This document shows, piece by piece, positions 13,701 to 28,700 of a stretch of DNA of 64,000 nucleotides. The position numbers and the translations under genes were made by a program. How positions within the stretch are numbered: the stretch's first letter is position 1; every line of letters begins with the position of its first letter. The notes beneath the pieces were generated by a model that ran no database searches, was not told the origin of the DNA, and saw only the letters and a program-made list of their open reading frames with translations. Source of the DNA: Owenia fusiformis. Lineage: Eukaryota; Annelida; Polychaeta; Sabellida; Oweniidae. The stretch is from positions 38,876,867 to 38,940,866 of the forward strand of contig CAIIXF020000008.1 in assembly GCA_903813345.2 (NCBI GenBank), in the 5' to 3' direction.

Positions 13701-16700
13701 AAGCAAACAATCGAAAAACAAACAAACAAGGAAACAAACAAAGACTATAATGATTATAATGAATTTAAGTCTTGGTTTGGAGACAAGTCTCAGTTTTGAG
13801 AACATTCTCTTGGGCTAATAACTTCTTATGAAAAATATAGAAACAACACCCAAATTAAATTATGAATATTCAAAAGAGGACATTTAAACCTACAAGATAT
13901 AAAAATATCAAAATTGTCTGAAGCAGGCGTAACGTGCAGTACACCGATTCAATAATTCAAAAATACAAGTCTCAATTTGAAGAAAGTAGTTCAGTAGTGT
14001 ACTGCGCTAATAGTTTTTTATGAAAAATATAGAAATATCACCCAAATTAAATTATGGATATTCAAAAGAGGATGTTTAAAATCTACAAGATACAAAAATA
14101 TCAATATTGTCCAAAGCAGGGGTAACGTGCAGTAGACTGATGAACTTTGTTCTCCAAACTGAGAGTAGTCTTTTCTACTCACCATTATTATTCCTATTGG
14201 CTTGGTCTCCTGTAGCTCGAGGTGTTGGGGCTGGTGTAGCAGACTCCTGAAAATATGAATCTATTCATAAATTCAAATAAACTACAACATTGGATTGATG
14301 TAGTAGAAAAACACAGTATATTATTGGATAATTAAGAATGACTAAGGTATATAAGTGGACTTAATTATACACCTACCGTACATGTACATGTAATTTATAC
14401 AATAACTCCAGTAGCAACTTTGGACAGATACATTTGTATCAAACCAACAATAACGTTAGACATCTTAAATATTTCGGAGCTGACTTATTAGGAATCTTTA
14501 AGTGATTAGGAAAAAGTCAAATAGTTTCTCATTTTGAATGCAGGTCACATTGGTATGTAAACCCCTCAAAAATCACATTTCAATTTAGATAAGTGACAAC
14601 TGAGCTGCATTATTGAATTTGATGTTCAGTTCGTATATTTGGACACATAGACGTCTCATAAATGTCCAAGTTTGCTTGCTCAAAATATTTCAAATTCAAA
14701 TAATACTCCCGCAGTAAAAATCAGAAGTCATGCTCCTTGACATTTTTTTCTCAAAAACTGATGAAATCATATTTTTGTTAATTGTATACAATTTCAGTGT
14801 CACATCATGCCTGTTGACTTTATTCCTTGCTGAATCCTCTCTTATTATCTATTTTACTTCTTATCTAGAGAACAAGCATTTGTTATTTTGCAGAGGAGTA
14901 GCATATTTGAGATGTTTTAGTAGAACAATAAGTGTCATCAAGAATTGTTTCAAATGGCAATTGTCAACAGGAAGGTCAATACTACATACATGTATAGTAT
15001 TAAAACTGCAAGTGATTGCCATGTTCAATACTACATACATGTATAAAATTAAAACTACTAGTGATTGCCATGTTCAATACAACATACATGTATAGTATTA
15101 AAACTGCCAGTGATTGCCATGTTCAATACTACATACATGTATAGTATTAAAACTGCCAGTGATTGCCATGTTCAATACTACATACATGTATAGTATTAAA
15201 ACTGCCAGTGATTGCCATGTTCAATACTACATACATGTATAGTATTAAAACTGCCAGTGATTGCCATGTTCAATACTACATACATGTATAGTATTAAAAC
15301 TACCAGTGATTGCCATGTTCAATACAACATACATGTATAGTATTAAAACTGCCAGTGATTGCCATGTTCAATACTACATACATGTATAAAATTAAAACTA
15401 CCAGTGATTGCCATGTTCAATACAACATACATGTATAGTATTAAAACTGCCAGTGATTGCCATGTTCAATACTACATACATGTATAGTATTAAAACTGCC
15501 AGTGATTGCCATGTTCAATACTACATACATGTATAGTATTAAAACTGCCAGTGATTGCCATGTTCAATACTACATACATGTATAGTATTAAAACTGCCAG
15601 TGATTGCCATGTTCAATACTACATACATGTATAGTATTAAAACTGCCAGTGATTGCCATGTTCAATACTACATACATGTATAGTATTAAAACTGCCAGTG
15701 ATTGCCATGTTCAATACTACATACATGTATAGTATTAAAACTGCCAGTGATTGCCATGTTTTGGAATACAAAAAGGAAAAAGAGTAGAAAATGAAAGAAT
15801 TAAATTGCAGAAACATGCCAAAATTAATTAAATTAATTTGTTTTTATCAATGATGGCCCCCATCTAGTTATTTAGATTTGACAGTGATGTTATTTGCTAG
15901 GCATTTTTACCTTTTTTATTGGACATGCATTTTCACATATTGAACATATATTACACATGTTAAACATGCATTTACACATATTGAACATGAATTTAAACAT
16001 ATTGAACATGCATTTACACAATTTTGAACATCCATTTACACATACTGGACATGCATTTTCACATGTTTAACATGCATTTACACATGTTGAACATGCATTT
16101 TCACATATTGGACATGCATTTTCACATATTGGACATGCATTTTCACATATTGAACATGTATTTACACATGTGAAACATGCATTTACACATGTTGAACATG
16201 CATTTGCAATCAACAACTACAGAAAGCTGAATCATAACTCAGCTTCACTTGCTGTGTTCCTCAGAGTCTCACCTATGTACTTTTCACAGAAGATATAGGC
16301 ATTATAGCAAAGCAACATATCCATCACTATATATAGTAAAACCTATTTATATGAACACCTCTCTAATCTGAACAACTCTCAATGAGAACACTTTTTCTCT
16401 GTAGCAAATGTGTTATCTCCCTTTCACTTACATGTGTGAATGAGCATTGAAATGTGAACAACTTTGGCAGGCCCTAGAGGTGTTCACATTAGAAAGATTC
16501 TAATTGTACTTACCTTCAGCAAGTCTTCACTGGTAGGTGGCGTCCTGTCTCTTGGCGGGAATAGTTTGTTGCTATGGTGAGGGGAGATCAGACGTGTTGT
16601 CGTGTAAGCAGATTCAAATGGTTCTGGAAATACAGAAGAAATGACATGTTACAATTTATTTACAGGGTGACACAAAAAACACCACCCACTAATTTTGGAA

Positions 16701-19700
16701 TAACTTTCTCGATAATTGAGGAATCTACATGATTTTTTGTGTAGATAAAGTGTTCTCTGGAAAAAAGATTGTTGTACTTTGATAGGCGTTCAGCATCAAT
16801 ATCTTTCAGATTTAGAGATATCATGTTTTCTGTAAAGGCATATGCACTCTGTGATATCATAAAAAAATGTCCAAACATTCACAATTTTCTGATATTTTGT
16901 CAAATTTGATGAACTGACTCTCTTATAAGGTAAATTTTAAGGAAGACAGATTTTCTAATTTACGGTTTTGTGTCGGAGCATGCCTACACGGAAAATGCAA
17001 TATATCTCTTAATTTCCAAATTGTTGATTTTATGCAAGCATACCAATCTTTTGACCACTGAACACTCTAACTACACATAAAAAATCATGAAGATTCCTTA
17101 ATTATTGAGAGAGTTTTTCCAAAATAAGTAGATGGTGTTTTTTGTGGCACCCTGTATATTCAAGATAATACTGAAACCTAAAAATAAATCAAAATATACC
17201 ATAAATAATACCAAATGCTATCATATTTACAATTTACAAGTCTACTCAATCTAAGTTCTCAAACTACGCCATAGCTCTACTCAAAACTAAACACTTACTA
17301 GTAACTAGCTACATGCCTACTCAATTCAAACCATATGCCTCATTAATGAACCATTACTTCAAACCAACATTTTCAGTATTAATCATGTCAAACTTATGAT
17401 ACTCACATCAAATTCTGCCTTTACTCAAATCAAATCCTGATTACCAGACCTTAGAGTACAACTAATTTGAAGACTGCTTTCTTAAATGTGACTCAACCAA
17501 TAAACCAATAACTACTCTTGAATCTTTCCCATTCTGAAAAATCAAATAACTAAACCATCATTTTCCAATTAATTCGTCAAATAATCATGTTTTTATACAT
17601 CTACATTATATTTGAAATATTAAGTACAATGTCAAGATATTCCCAGGAGATTGTTTCCAGTTTTCTCATCATTTCAACAAAATGTGATTTAAAATGTGAT
17701 TTTTCTCTATGTTCTGTTTCTCCATGGTTTGTGCTATCAAATGGAAAACATTACCACCTCACAAACAAAAGGGGTTACTTTATCAATGAAAAATGGTTGC
17801 ATTACACTATTAATCAATTCATAAAAGCCACACTACAGCGCTTTGATACATCTCTGGCAAAAACCTGCAAATAAAGATCACCCAAATTAGCAACCTGTGT
17901 AAGATGAGAGGTATGACTAACACAATTTTTAAATTGTAAAAGTGCTTAACTGATCTGATAGGACAGTTACCTGGGTTACTGTTCTTTACCAAACAAGATA
18001 TTTGACCAAAAACCTATAAAATGTTCACTGAGATAAGATATACCTCTGCTAAACAAAGCAACCCATTGAATACAACAACAAAATCAAAAAGGGGAATTTT
18101 TTAATGGTATTAACCAACCATTGAAATATAACTTATTCTAATAAATATTTTTTAAAAGGCAAAAATGCAATCATTCTTTTTTTATTGAAATTGGATAATT
18201 GGATTTGAAAATGAGGAAAACCTTAAAAGGTGTCTATAAAAACAAATGTCTCCTTTGGATTGATTAGCCTCTCTCTATCAATATCCAATATCTGACTTGC
18301 TAGTTCCTTCAACCCATCAAAAAAGACCATAGTGGATCCTCTTGTTTTAAAATGCAAAATAGAGTGGAAAGGTCTGGATTTAGCAAGGAATATATAAAAA
18401 ACATATTACATTCAGTGGATATTTTAATTTGTTGAAATGAAAGGCTTCGTTCAAACTTTAGAGAGAGATGGAGTGAAAACCATGATTATTTTCACAATCA
18501 TGAATATTATATAACTAATCACGATTTAATGTTGAAGTCTCACATTAAATCTGAACTTGAATAACAAATCAACAAAAAGTAAGAAAAAACAACCAAAAAG
18601 AGAAATTTTGAGAGAAAAAATTGTGTAAAATGTGTACGGAATTTTTTGGAAGGTCTGATTTTAAGCAAGCTCAGGGAATTACGTATTGATGACTGGGGAA
18701 CTGATAGCAAATATTTTGCATCCTGCCAGCCAAAGTGTCCTATCAATTCTTTAACTGATAACATAAAATTTAACATTTTACATCTAAAATGTTATTTTTC
18801 AAGTTCTATAATTTCCAAGTCACACTTTTTATATAACAGAGGGTATAGCTTACTGTACATCATCACTTTATACATACATACACATCAACTTTAGTACAAT
18901 CAACCTTTGACATATTCTGGATGATGAAGATTACAATACACAAACAATATATAAACTGGGAAATTATGAAGATTACAATACATAAACTGGGAAATTATGA
19001 AGAGAACAATTCATAAACTGGGAAATTATGAAGATAACAATATAAAAACTGGGAAATTATGAAGATAACAATATATAAACTGGGAAATTATGAAGATTAC
19101 AATACACAAACAGGGAAATTATGAAGATTACAATACATAAACTGGGAAATTATGAAGATTACAATACATAAACTGGGAAATTATGAAGATAACAATATAA
19201 AAACTGGGAAATTATGAAGATAACAATACATAAACTGGGAAATTATGAAGATTACAATATAAAAACTGGGAAATTATGAAGATTACAATACATAAACTGG
19301 GAAATTATGAAGATAACAATACACAAACAGGGAAATTATGAAGATAACAATACGTAAACTGGGAAATTATTAAGATTACAATACATAAACTGGGAAATTA
19401 TGAAGATTACAATACATAAACTGGGAAATTATGAAGATAACAATACATAAACTGGGAAATTATGAAGATAACAATACACAAACAGGGAAATTATGAAGAT
19501 TACAATACATAAACTGGGAAATGAAGATTTAAATAGATAAACTGGGAAATTATGAAGATAACAATACACAAACAGGGAAATTATGAAGATAACAATACGT
19601 AAACTGTGAAATGAAGATTTAAATAGATAAACTGGGAAATTATGAAGATAACAATACGTAAACTGTGAAATGAAGATTTAAATAGATAAACTGGGAAATT

Positions 19701-22700
19701 ATGAAGATAACAATATATAAACTGGGAAATTATGAAGATTACAATATATAAACTGGGAAATTATGAAGATTACAATACATAAACTGGGAAATTATGAAGA
19801 TTACAATACATAAACTGGGAAATTATGAAGATAACAATACGTAAACTGGGAAATTATGAAGATTACAATACATAAACTGGGAAATTATGAAGATTACAAT
19901 ACATAAACTGGGAAATTATGAAGATAACAATATATAAACTGGGAAATTATGAAGATTACAATACATAAACTGGGAAATTATGAAGATAACAATACGTAAA
20001 CTGGAAAAATTATGAAGATAACAATATATAAACTGGGAAATTATGAAGATTACAATACGTAAACTGTGAAATGAAGATTTAAATAGATAAACTGGGAAAT
20101 TATGAAGAGAACAATTCATAAACTAGGTAATTATGAAGATAACAGTACATAAACTGAGACATTATGTAGATTACAATATATAACCTGGGAAATTATGAAG
20201 AGAACAATTCATAAACTAGGTAATTATGAAGATAACAGTACATAAACTGAGACATTATGTAGATTACAATATATAAACTGGGAAATTATGAAGATTACAA
20301 TAAGTAAACTGTGAAATGAAGATTAAAATAGATAAACTGGGAAATTATGAAGAGAACAATTCATAAACTAGGTAATTATGAAGATAACAGTACATAAACT
20401 GAGACATTATGTAGATTACAATATATAACCTGGGAAATTATGAAGAGAACAATTCATAAACTAGGTAATTATGAAGATAACAGTACATAAACTGAGACAT
20501 TATGTAGATTACAATATATAAACTGGGAAATTATGAAGATTACAATACGTAAACTGTGAAATGAAGATTTAAATAGATAAACTGGGAAATTATGAAGAGA
20601 ACAATTCATGAACTAGGTAATTATGAAGATAACAGTACATAAACTGAGACATTATGTAGATTACAATATATAACCTGGGAAATTATGAAGAGAACAATTC
20701 ATAAACTAGGTAATTATGAAGATAACAGAACATAAACTGAGACATTATGTAGATTACAATATATAAACTGGGAAATTATGAAGATTACAATACGTAAACT
20801 GTGAAATGAAGATTTAAATAGATAAACTGGGAAATTATGAAGAGAACAATTCATAAACTAGGTAATTATGAAGATAACAGTACATAAACTGAGACATTAT
20901 GAAGATTACAATATATAACATGGGAAATTATGAAGAGAACAATTCATAAACTAGGTAATTATGAAGATAACAGTACATAAACTGAGACATTATGTAGATT
21001 ACAATATATAAACTGGGAAATTATGAAGATTACAATACGTAAACTGTGAAATGAAGATTTAAATAGATAAACTGGGAAATTATGAAGAGAACAATTCATA
21101 AACTAGGTAATTATGAAGATAACAGTACATAAACTGAGACATTATGAAGATTACAATATATAACCTGGGAAATTATGAAGAGAACAATTCATAAACTAGG
21201 TAATTATGAAGATAACAGTACATAAACTGAGACATTATGAAGATTACAATATATAACCTGGGAAATTATGAAGAGAACAATTCATAAACTAGGTAATTAT
21301 GAAGATAACAGTACATAAACTGAGACATTATGTAGATTACAATATATAAACTGGGAAATTATGAAGATTACAATACGTAAACTGTGAAATGAAGATTTAA
21401 ATAGATGAACTGGGAAATTATGAAGAGAACAATTCATAAACTAGGTAATTATGAAGATAACAGTACATAAACTGAGACATTATGTAGATTACAATATATA
21501 AACTGGGAAATTATGAAGATTACAATACGTAAACTGTGAAATGAAGATTTAAATAGATAAACTGGGAAATTATGAAGAGAACAATTCATAAACTAGGTAA
21601 TTATGAAGATAACAGTACATAAACTGAGACATTATGAAGATTACAATATATAACCTGGGAAATTATGAAGAGAACAATTCATAAACTAGGTAATTATGAA
21701 GATAACAGTACATAAACTGAGACATTATGAAGATTACAATATATAACCTGGGAAATTATGAAGAGAACAATTCATAAACTAGGTAATTATGAAGATAACA
21801 ATTAATTAATTGGGAAATTATGAAGCTTACAATATATAAACTGGGGACTTGTGAAGATTACAATACATAAACTAGGAAATCATGACCAGAAAAAACCCCA
21901 GAAGAATCAGGGTTAATATTCCTCATTTCCATTTCCAGTTTCATACATGTAATTAAACATAGAGGTACTATAACAAAATATGTTCATGTGCTAAAGTGAA
22001 TATCTCAAACAGTGAAAACAAGTAAAAAGTAAATATCTCACGCATATCTCAAAACTGAAAAGGGAAGGCATATAAACTTTGGGGTAAAAGTGTTCACTTA
22101 AGAAAAAAAATATTACTCATTTTGTAATCATTTCTTAAAAAAATGGTGTGTCTGTACTTTAAGCATAAGGAGAAATTGGAAATTGGAGATAAGAATGACA
22201 TTAAGATTATTTGTGATTTTTTCTATTTGAAGTTCTGATTTCATCTGAAGTCAGCTCATGTACTAAAACCATAACTCTAAGCTTAGGGATAAAAATGTCA
22301 TTCATCCCTCACACGATATTACAAGAAAATGTAAATTTCACTTCTCTCTCAAATCCTCTGAATTTCTTTGTATTTCATACTCCATTAACCTAAATCTCAT
22401 GCCTAGCTACAGTCATGTTAATTTCTAATCTCAAATCTTCTTATTTTTCAATTAAGAAGATGGAATTGCAATATTTTATCAAAGGTTCAACACTGTAACT
22501 TCTGTTCATTTAATTAACTGGTGATAATGAACTGTTCAAGTCAGATTACCTATTTCCCCTTGCAGATCATAACATTCAGCTTCACCCTCAGCATCTGATA
22601 TGAAACAATGGCTAGTTATTACCCCCCCCCCCTACATTTCTTTCAGAAATCATATTAACCCCCCCCCCCCAAAACCTGATATATGCAACATTTACTTAAA

Positions 22701-25700
22701 TGAGCAAAACTCTCACTGTAGCAAACAATCAGTAGAGAACATCTACTTTTAACAACGACCTATTTACATAAACAATTACCTACAATCAACACCCATCTAT
22801 TTAATACCTTCATACAATGAACAACTGGAATATATACCAGCCTACACACAATAAAAACCTGACTATATTTAATACAATCATACAATAAACACCTATCTGA
22901 AGTATACACCAGCCTACACACAATAAAAACCTGACTTAAACTATATTTAATACCTTTATACAATGAACACCTATCTGAAGTATATACCAGCCTACATACA
23001 ATAAACACCTAACTAAATTTAATACCTTCATACAATAAACACCTATCTGAAGTATACACCAGCCTACACACAATAAAAACCTGACTTAAACTATATTTAA
23101 TACCTTTATACAATGAACACCTATCTGAAGTATATACCAGCCTACATACAATAAACACCTAACTAAATTTAATACCTTCATACAATAAACACCTATCTGA
23201 AGTATATACCAGCCTACATACAATAAAAGCCTGACTATATTTAATACAATCATACAATAAACAACTATCTGAAGTATACACCAGCCTACATACAATAAAC
23301 ACCTAACTTAAACTATATTTAATACCTTTATACAATGAACACCAATCTGAAGTATATACCAGCCTACATACAATAAACACCTAACTAAATTTAATACCTT
23401 CATACAATAAACACCTATCTGAAGTATATACCAGCCTACATACAATAAAAGCCTGACTATATTTAATACAATCATACAATAAACACCTATCTGAAGTATA
23501 CACCAGCCTACATACAATAAACACCTAACTTAAACTATATTTAATACCTTCATTCAATGAACACCTGAAATATATACCAGCCTACATACAATGAACACCT
23601 GAAATATATACAACAAGCCTACACACAATAAAAACCTGACTATATTTAATACAATCATACAATAAACACCTATCTGAAGTATACACCAGCCTACATACAA
23701 TAAACACCTAACTTAAACTATATTTAATACCTTCATTCAATGAACACCAAAAATATATACCAGCCTACATACAATGAACACCTGAAATATATACAACAAG
23801 CCTACACACAATAAAAACCTGACTATATTTAATACAATCATACAATAAACACCTATCTGAAGTATACACCAGCCTACATACAATAAACACCTAACTTAAA
23901 CTATATTTAATACCTTCATTCAATGAACACCAAAAATATATACCAGCCTACATACAATGAACACCTGAAATATATACAACAAGCCTACACACAATAAAAA
24001 CCTGACTATATTTAATACAATCATACAATAAACACCTATCTGAAGTATACACCAGCCTACATACAATAAACACCTAACTTAAACTATATTTAATACCTTC
24101 ATTCAATGAACACCTGAAATATATACAACAAGCCTACACACAATAAAAACCTGACTATATTTAATACAATCATACAATAAACACCTATCTGAAGTATACA
24201 CCAGCCTACATACAATAAACACCTAACTTAAACTATATTTAATACCTTCATTCAATGAACACCTGAAATATATACCAGCCTACATACAATGAACACCTGA
24301 AATATATACAACAAGCCTACACACAATAAAAACCTGACTATATTTAATACAATCATACAATAAACACCTATCTGAAGTATACACCAGCCTACATACAATA
24401 AACACCTAACTTAAACTATATTTAATACCTTCATTCAATGAACACCTGAAATATATACAACAAGCCTACACACAATAAAAACCTGACTATATTTAATACA
24501 ATCATACAATAAACACCTATCTGAAGTATACACCAGCCTACATACAATAAACACCTAACTTAAACTATATTTAATACCTTCATTCAATGAACACCTGAAA
24601 TATATACAACAAGCCTACACACAATAAAAACCTGACTATATTTAATACAATCATACAATAAACACCTATTTGAAGTACACACCAGCCTACACACAATAAA
24701 AACCTGACTTAAACTATATTTAATACCTTTATACAATGAACACCTATCTGAATTATATACCAGCCTACATACAATAAACACCTAACTATATTTAATACCT
24801 TCATACAATGAACACCTATCTGAAGTATATACCAGCCTACATACAATAAACACCTAACTATATTTAATACCCTCATACAATTAACACCTATCTGAAGTAT
24901 ATACCAGCCTATATACAATAAAAACCTGACTATATTTAATACCTTCATACAATTAACACCTATCTGAAGTATATACCAGCCTACATACAATAAAAACCTG
25001 ACTATATTTAATACAATCATACAATAAACACCTATCTGAAGAATATACCAGCCTACACACAATATACACCTAACTATATTTAATACCTGCAATGAACACC
25101 AGCCTACAATAAACACATAACCTGCAATGAACACCAGCCTACAATAAACACATAACCTGCAATGAACACCAGCCTACAATAAACACATAACCCGCAATGA
25201 ACACCAGCCTACAATAAACACATAACCTGCAATGAACACCAGCCTACAATAAACACATAACCTGCAATGAACACCAGCCTACAATAAACACATAACCTGC
25301 AATGAACACCAGCCTACAATAAACACATAACCTGCAATGAACACCAGCCTACAATAAACACATAACCTGCAATGAACACCAGCCTACAATAAACACATAA
25401 CCTGCAATGAACACCAGCCTACAATAAACACATAACCTGCAATGAACACCAGCCTACAATAAACACATAACCTGCAATGAACACCAGCCTACAATAAACA
25501 CATAACCTGCAATGAACACCAGCCTACAACACCAGCCTATCAAATAATGAATGTCTGAATCTCATGAAAATCATAGTTTCATCATCTTCAGAAAGGTTTC
25601 ACAATGTTAAATTACTTTATATTTTGATTAATGCAGTATATCATACTATCAAAGAGCTAAAAGAAAATCTTACTTTATATTTTGATTAATGCAGCACATC

Positions 25701-28700
25701 ACACTATCAAGGAGCTAAAGGAGGTCTTACTTTATATTTTGATTTATGCAGCATGTCATACTATCAAGGAGCTATAAAGGAGGTCTTACTTTATATTTTG
25801 ATTAAGGCAGTATATCATACTATCAAAGAGCTAAAGGAAATCTTACTTTATATTTTGATTAATGCAGCATATCATACTATCAAGGAGCTATAAAGGAGGT
25901 CTTACTTTATATTTTGATTAAGGCAGTATATCATACTATCAAAGAGCTAAAGGAAATCTTACTTTATATTTTGATTAATGCAGCACATCACACTATCAAG
26001 GAGCTAAAGGAGGTCTTACTTTATATTTTGATTTATGCAGCATGTCATACTATTAAGGAGCTATAAAGGAGGTCTTACTTTATATTTTGATTAATGCAGC
26101 ACATCACACTATCAAGGAGCTAAAGGAGGTCTTACTTTATATTTTGATTTATGCAGCATGTCATACTATCAAAGAGCTAAAGGAGGTCTTACTTCATATT
26201 TTGATTAATGCAGTATATCATACTATCAAGGAGCTATAAAGGAGGTCTTACTTTATATTGTGATTAAGGCAGTATATCATACTATCAAAGAGCTAAAGGA
26301 AATCTTACTTTATATTTTGATTTATGCAGCATGTCATACTATCAAAGAGCTAAAGGAGGTCTTACTTTATATTTTGCTTAATGCAGCATATCATACTATC
26401 AAGGAGCTAAAGGAAATCTTACTTCATATTTTGATTAATGCAGTATATCATACTATCAAGGAGCTAAAGGAGGTCTTACTTTATATTTTGATTAATGCAG
26501 CATATCATACTATCAAGGAGCTATAAAGGAGGTCTTACTTTATATTTTGATTAATGCAGCATATCATACTATCAAAGAGCTAAAGGAGGTCTTACTTTAT
26601 ATTTTGATTAATGCAGCATATCATACTATCAAGGAGCTAAAGGAAGTCTTACTTTATATTTTGATTAATGCAGCATATCATACTATCAAGGAGCTATATT
26701 AAGGAGGTCTTACTATATATTTTGATTAATGCAGCATATCATACTATCAAGGAGCTATAAAGGAGGTCTTTTCTATATTTTGTATTTTGCTTAATGCAGC
26801 ATATCATACTATAGAGAAGCTATAAAGGAGGTCTTACTTTATATTTTGATTAATGCAGCATATCATACTATCAAGGAGCTATAAAGGAGGTCTTACTTTA
26901 TGTTTTGATTAATGCAGTATATCATACTATCAAGGAGCTATAAAGGAGGTCTTACTTTATATTTTGATTAATGCAGCATATCATATTATCAAGGAGCTAA
27001 AGGAGGTCCTACTTTGTATTTTGCTTAATGCAGCATATCATACTATCAAGGAGCTATAAAGGAGGTCTTACTTTATATTTTGATTAATGAAGCATATCAT
27101 ACTATCAAGGAGCTAAAGGAGGCCTTACTTTGTATTTTGCTTAATGCAGCATATCATACTATCAAGGAGCTATAAAGGAGGTCTTACTTTATATTTTGAT
27201 TAATGCAGTATATCATACTATCAATGAGCTAAAGGAGGTCTTACTTTATATTTTGATTAATGCAGCATATCATATTATCAAGGAGCTAAAGGAGGTCTTA
27301 CTTTGTATTTTGCTTAATGCAGCATATCATACTATCAAGGAGCTATAAAGGAGGTCTTACTTTATATTTTGATTAATGAAGCATATTGTACTATCAAGGA
27401 GCTAAAGGAGGTCCTACTTTATGGCGCATTTGAGAACAATTAATTGAAATCAGCTTAGCTGTTTTATCAAAGACCTTATGAGGTAATAACTCGATAACTG
27501 CTGACAAGAAAAATGTAATGGTGTGATGTTTTGAAATTCAAAATAGAGTGGAAAGGAATGGAATTAACAAGAAATAAGGTTAACTGGCATGTCGTCAACA
27601 CTCTTAATTGTATAGAAACGCTAGAAAATCATACAGTTTATTCAAATTGTACCAAGTTAAGCTGTATAACGGCATGATGGCAATGATCATTTTCTGCAGG
27701 GTGTTGGATTATAATAAGAAGACTAAAGCTTTTAAGACATTATCAATTTTATGGTGCATGTTATTACTCAGATGCGAGTAGGTAGTTACCAGTTTCGCTG
27801 ATTTGGGGAAATTAACATGGCAGGGTATTAAAAAATTCCCTTAAACTTGAATATGCATCAGTTTTAGTGGTTCACTTTTCATATTACCTTTATGTATCTG
27901 ATAATTATACAAATTAAAATATGTCCAGTAAAAGAAAATACTATCTACCCAACACAAGAAAATATATTTCACTTTTTGTGGTTTTAAAACATGGGGTCTA
28001 TGGGGAATCTCCTTGACCTAGAAGTCACATTTTCAAAGAAAATTAAATTTTCAAAGTTGATTTAAACTCTTTTCAAAACCACATTTCTAAATGTAATTTT
28101 ACATGTAGATTCCAAATATGACATCAGTTTATTTCTGCTCACATCTGGGATATTATAAAAGATGATAGCTTTATTTTCCTTGGAAGAGTCATTTTGCTGG
28201 AGTCTTGACATATATTTGTCTTTCTTACAGTCTTATCCTGAGGTTACTAGTACAAGGTATGCTGGTTTTCTAATAGGATCTTGTCACAAGAAACATTGTT
28301 TTCTTAAACAAATACTTGGTTTTCTCAGACATAATCTAAAAATTCGAATCTGAGAATTAGTTCTCTCCAGATAAAATCATGGTTTTCTAACAATAATGAG
28401 GTTTTGTCTGTTTAACTAACAAGACACAGAGGGACCTATATTGCACTTTGAAGGGCAAAATTATCACCATATTTACCCAACATGCTCAAAACCTAATCAG
28501 ATCTTCTTGGCACGAAGTCTGCCTTTGCACCTTAAAAATGTCAAGCTAAGTGTTTTTCATGGGATTCTGATTACAAGAATTATGGAAAAATTCAAAATGG
28601 CAACCAAGTAATTTACCCAGCATTAAATCTAATCAGATCTTGGCATTAGTCTGTTCTCGCATCTGTGAAAATTTCAAGTTGAACAAGTTTGGGGTTTACC

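Noticed and set aside
16232-16360. Minus-strand exon before a CATAG|GTGAGA donor
   Set aside because: All three frames between the best acceptor and the donor contain stops.
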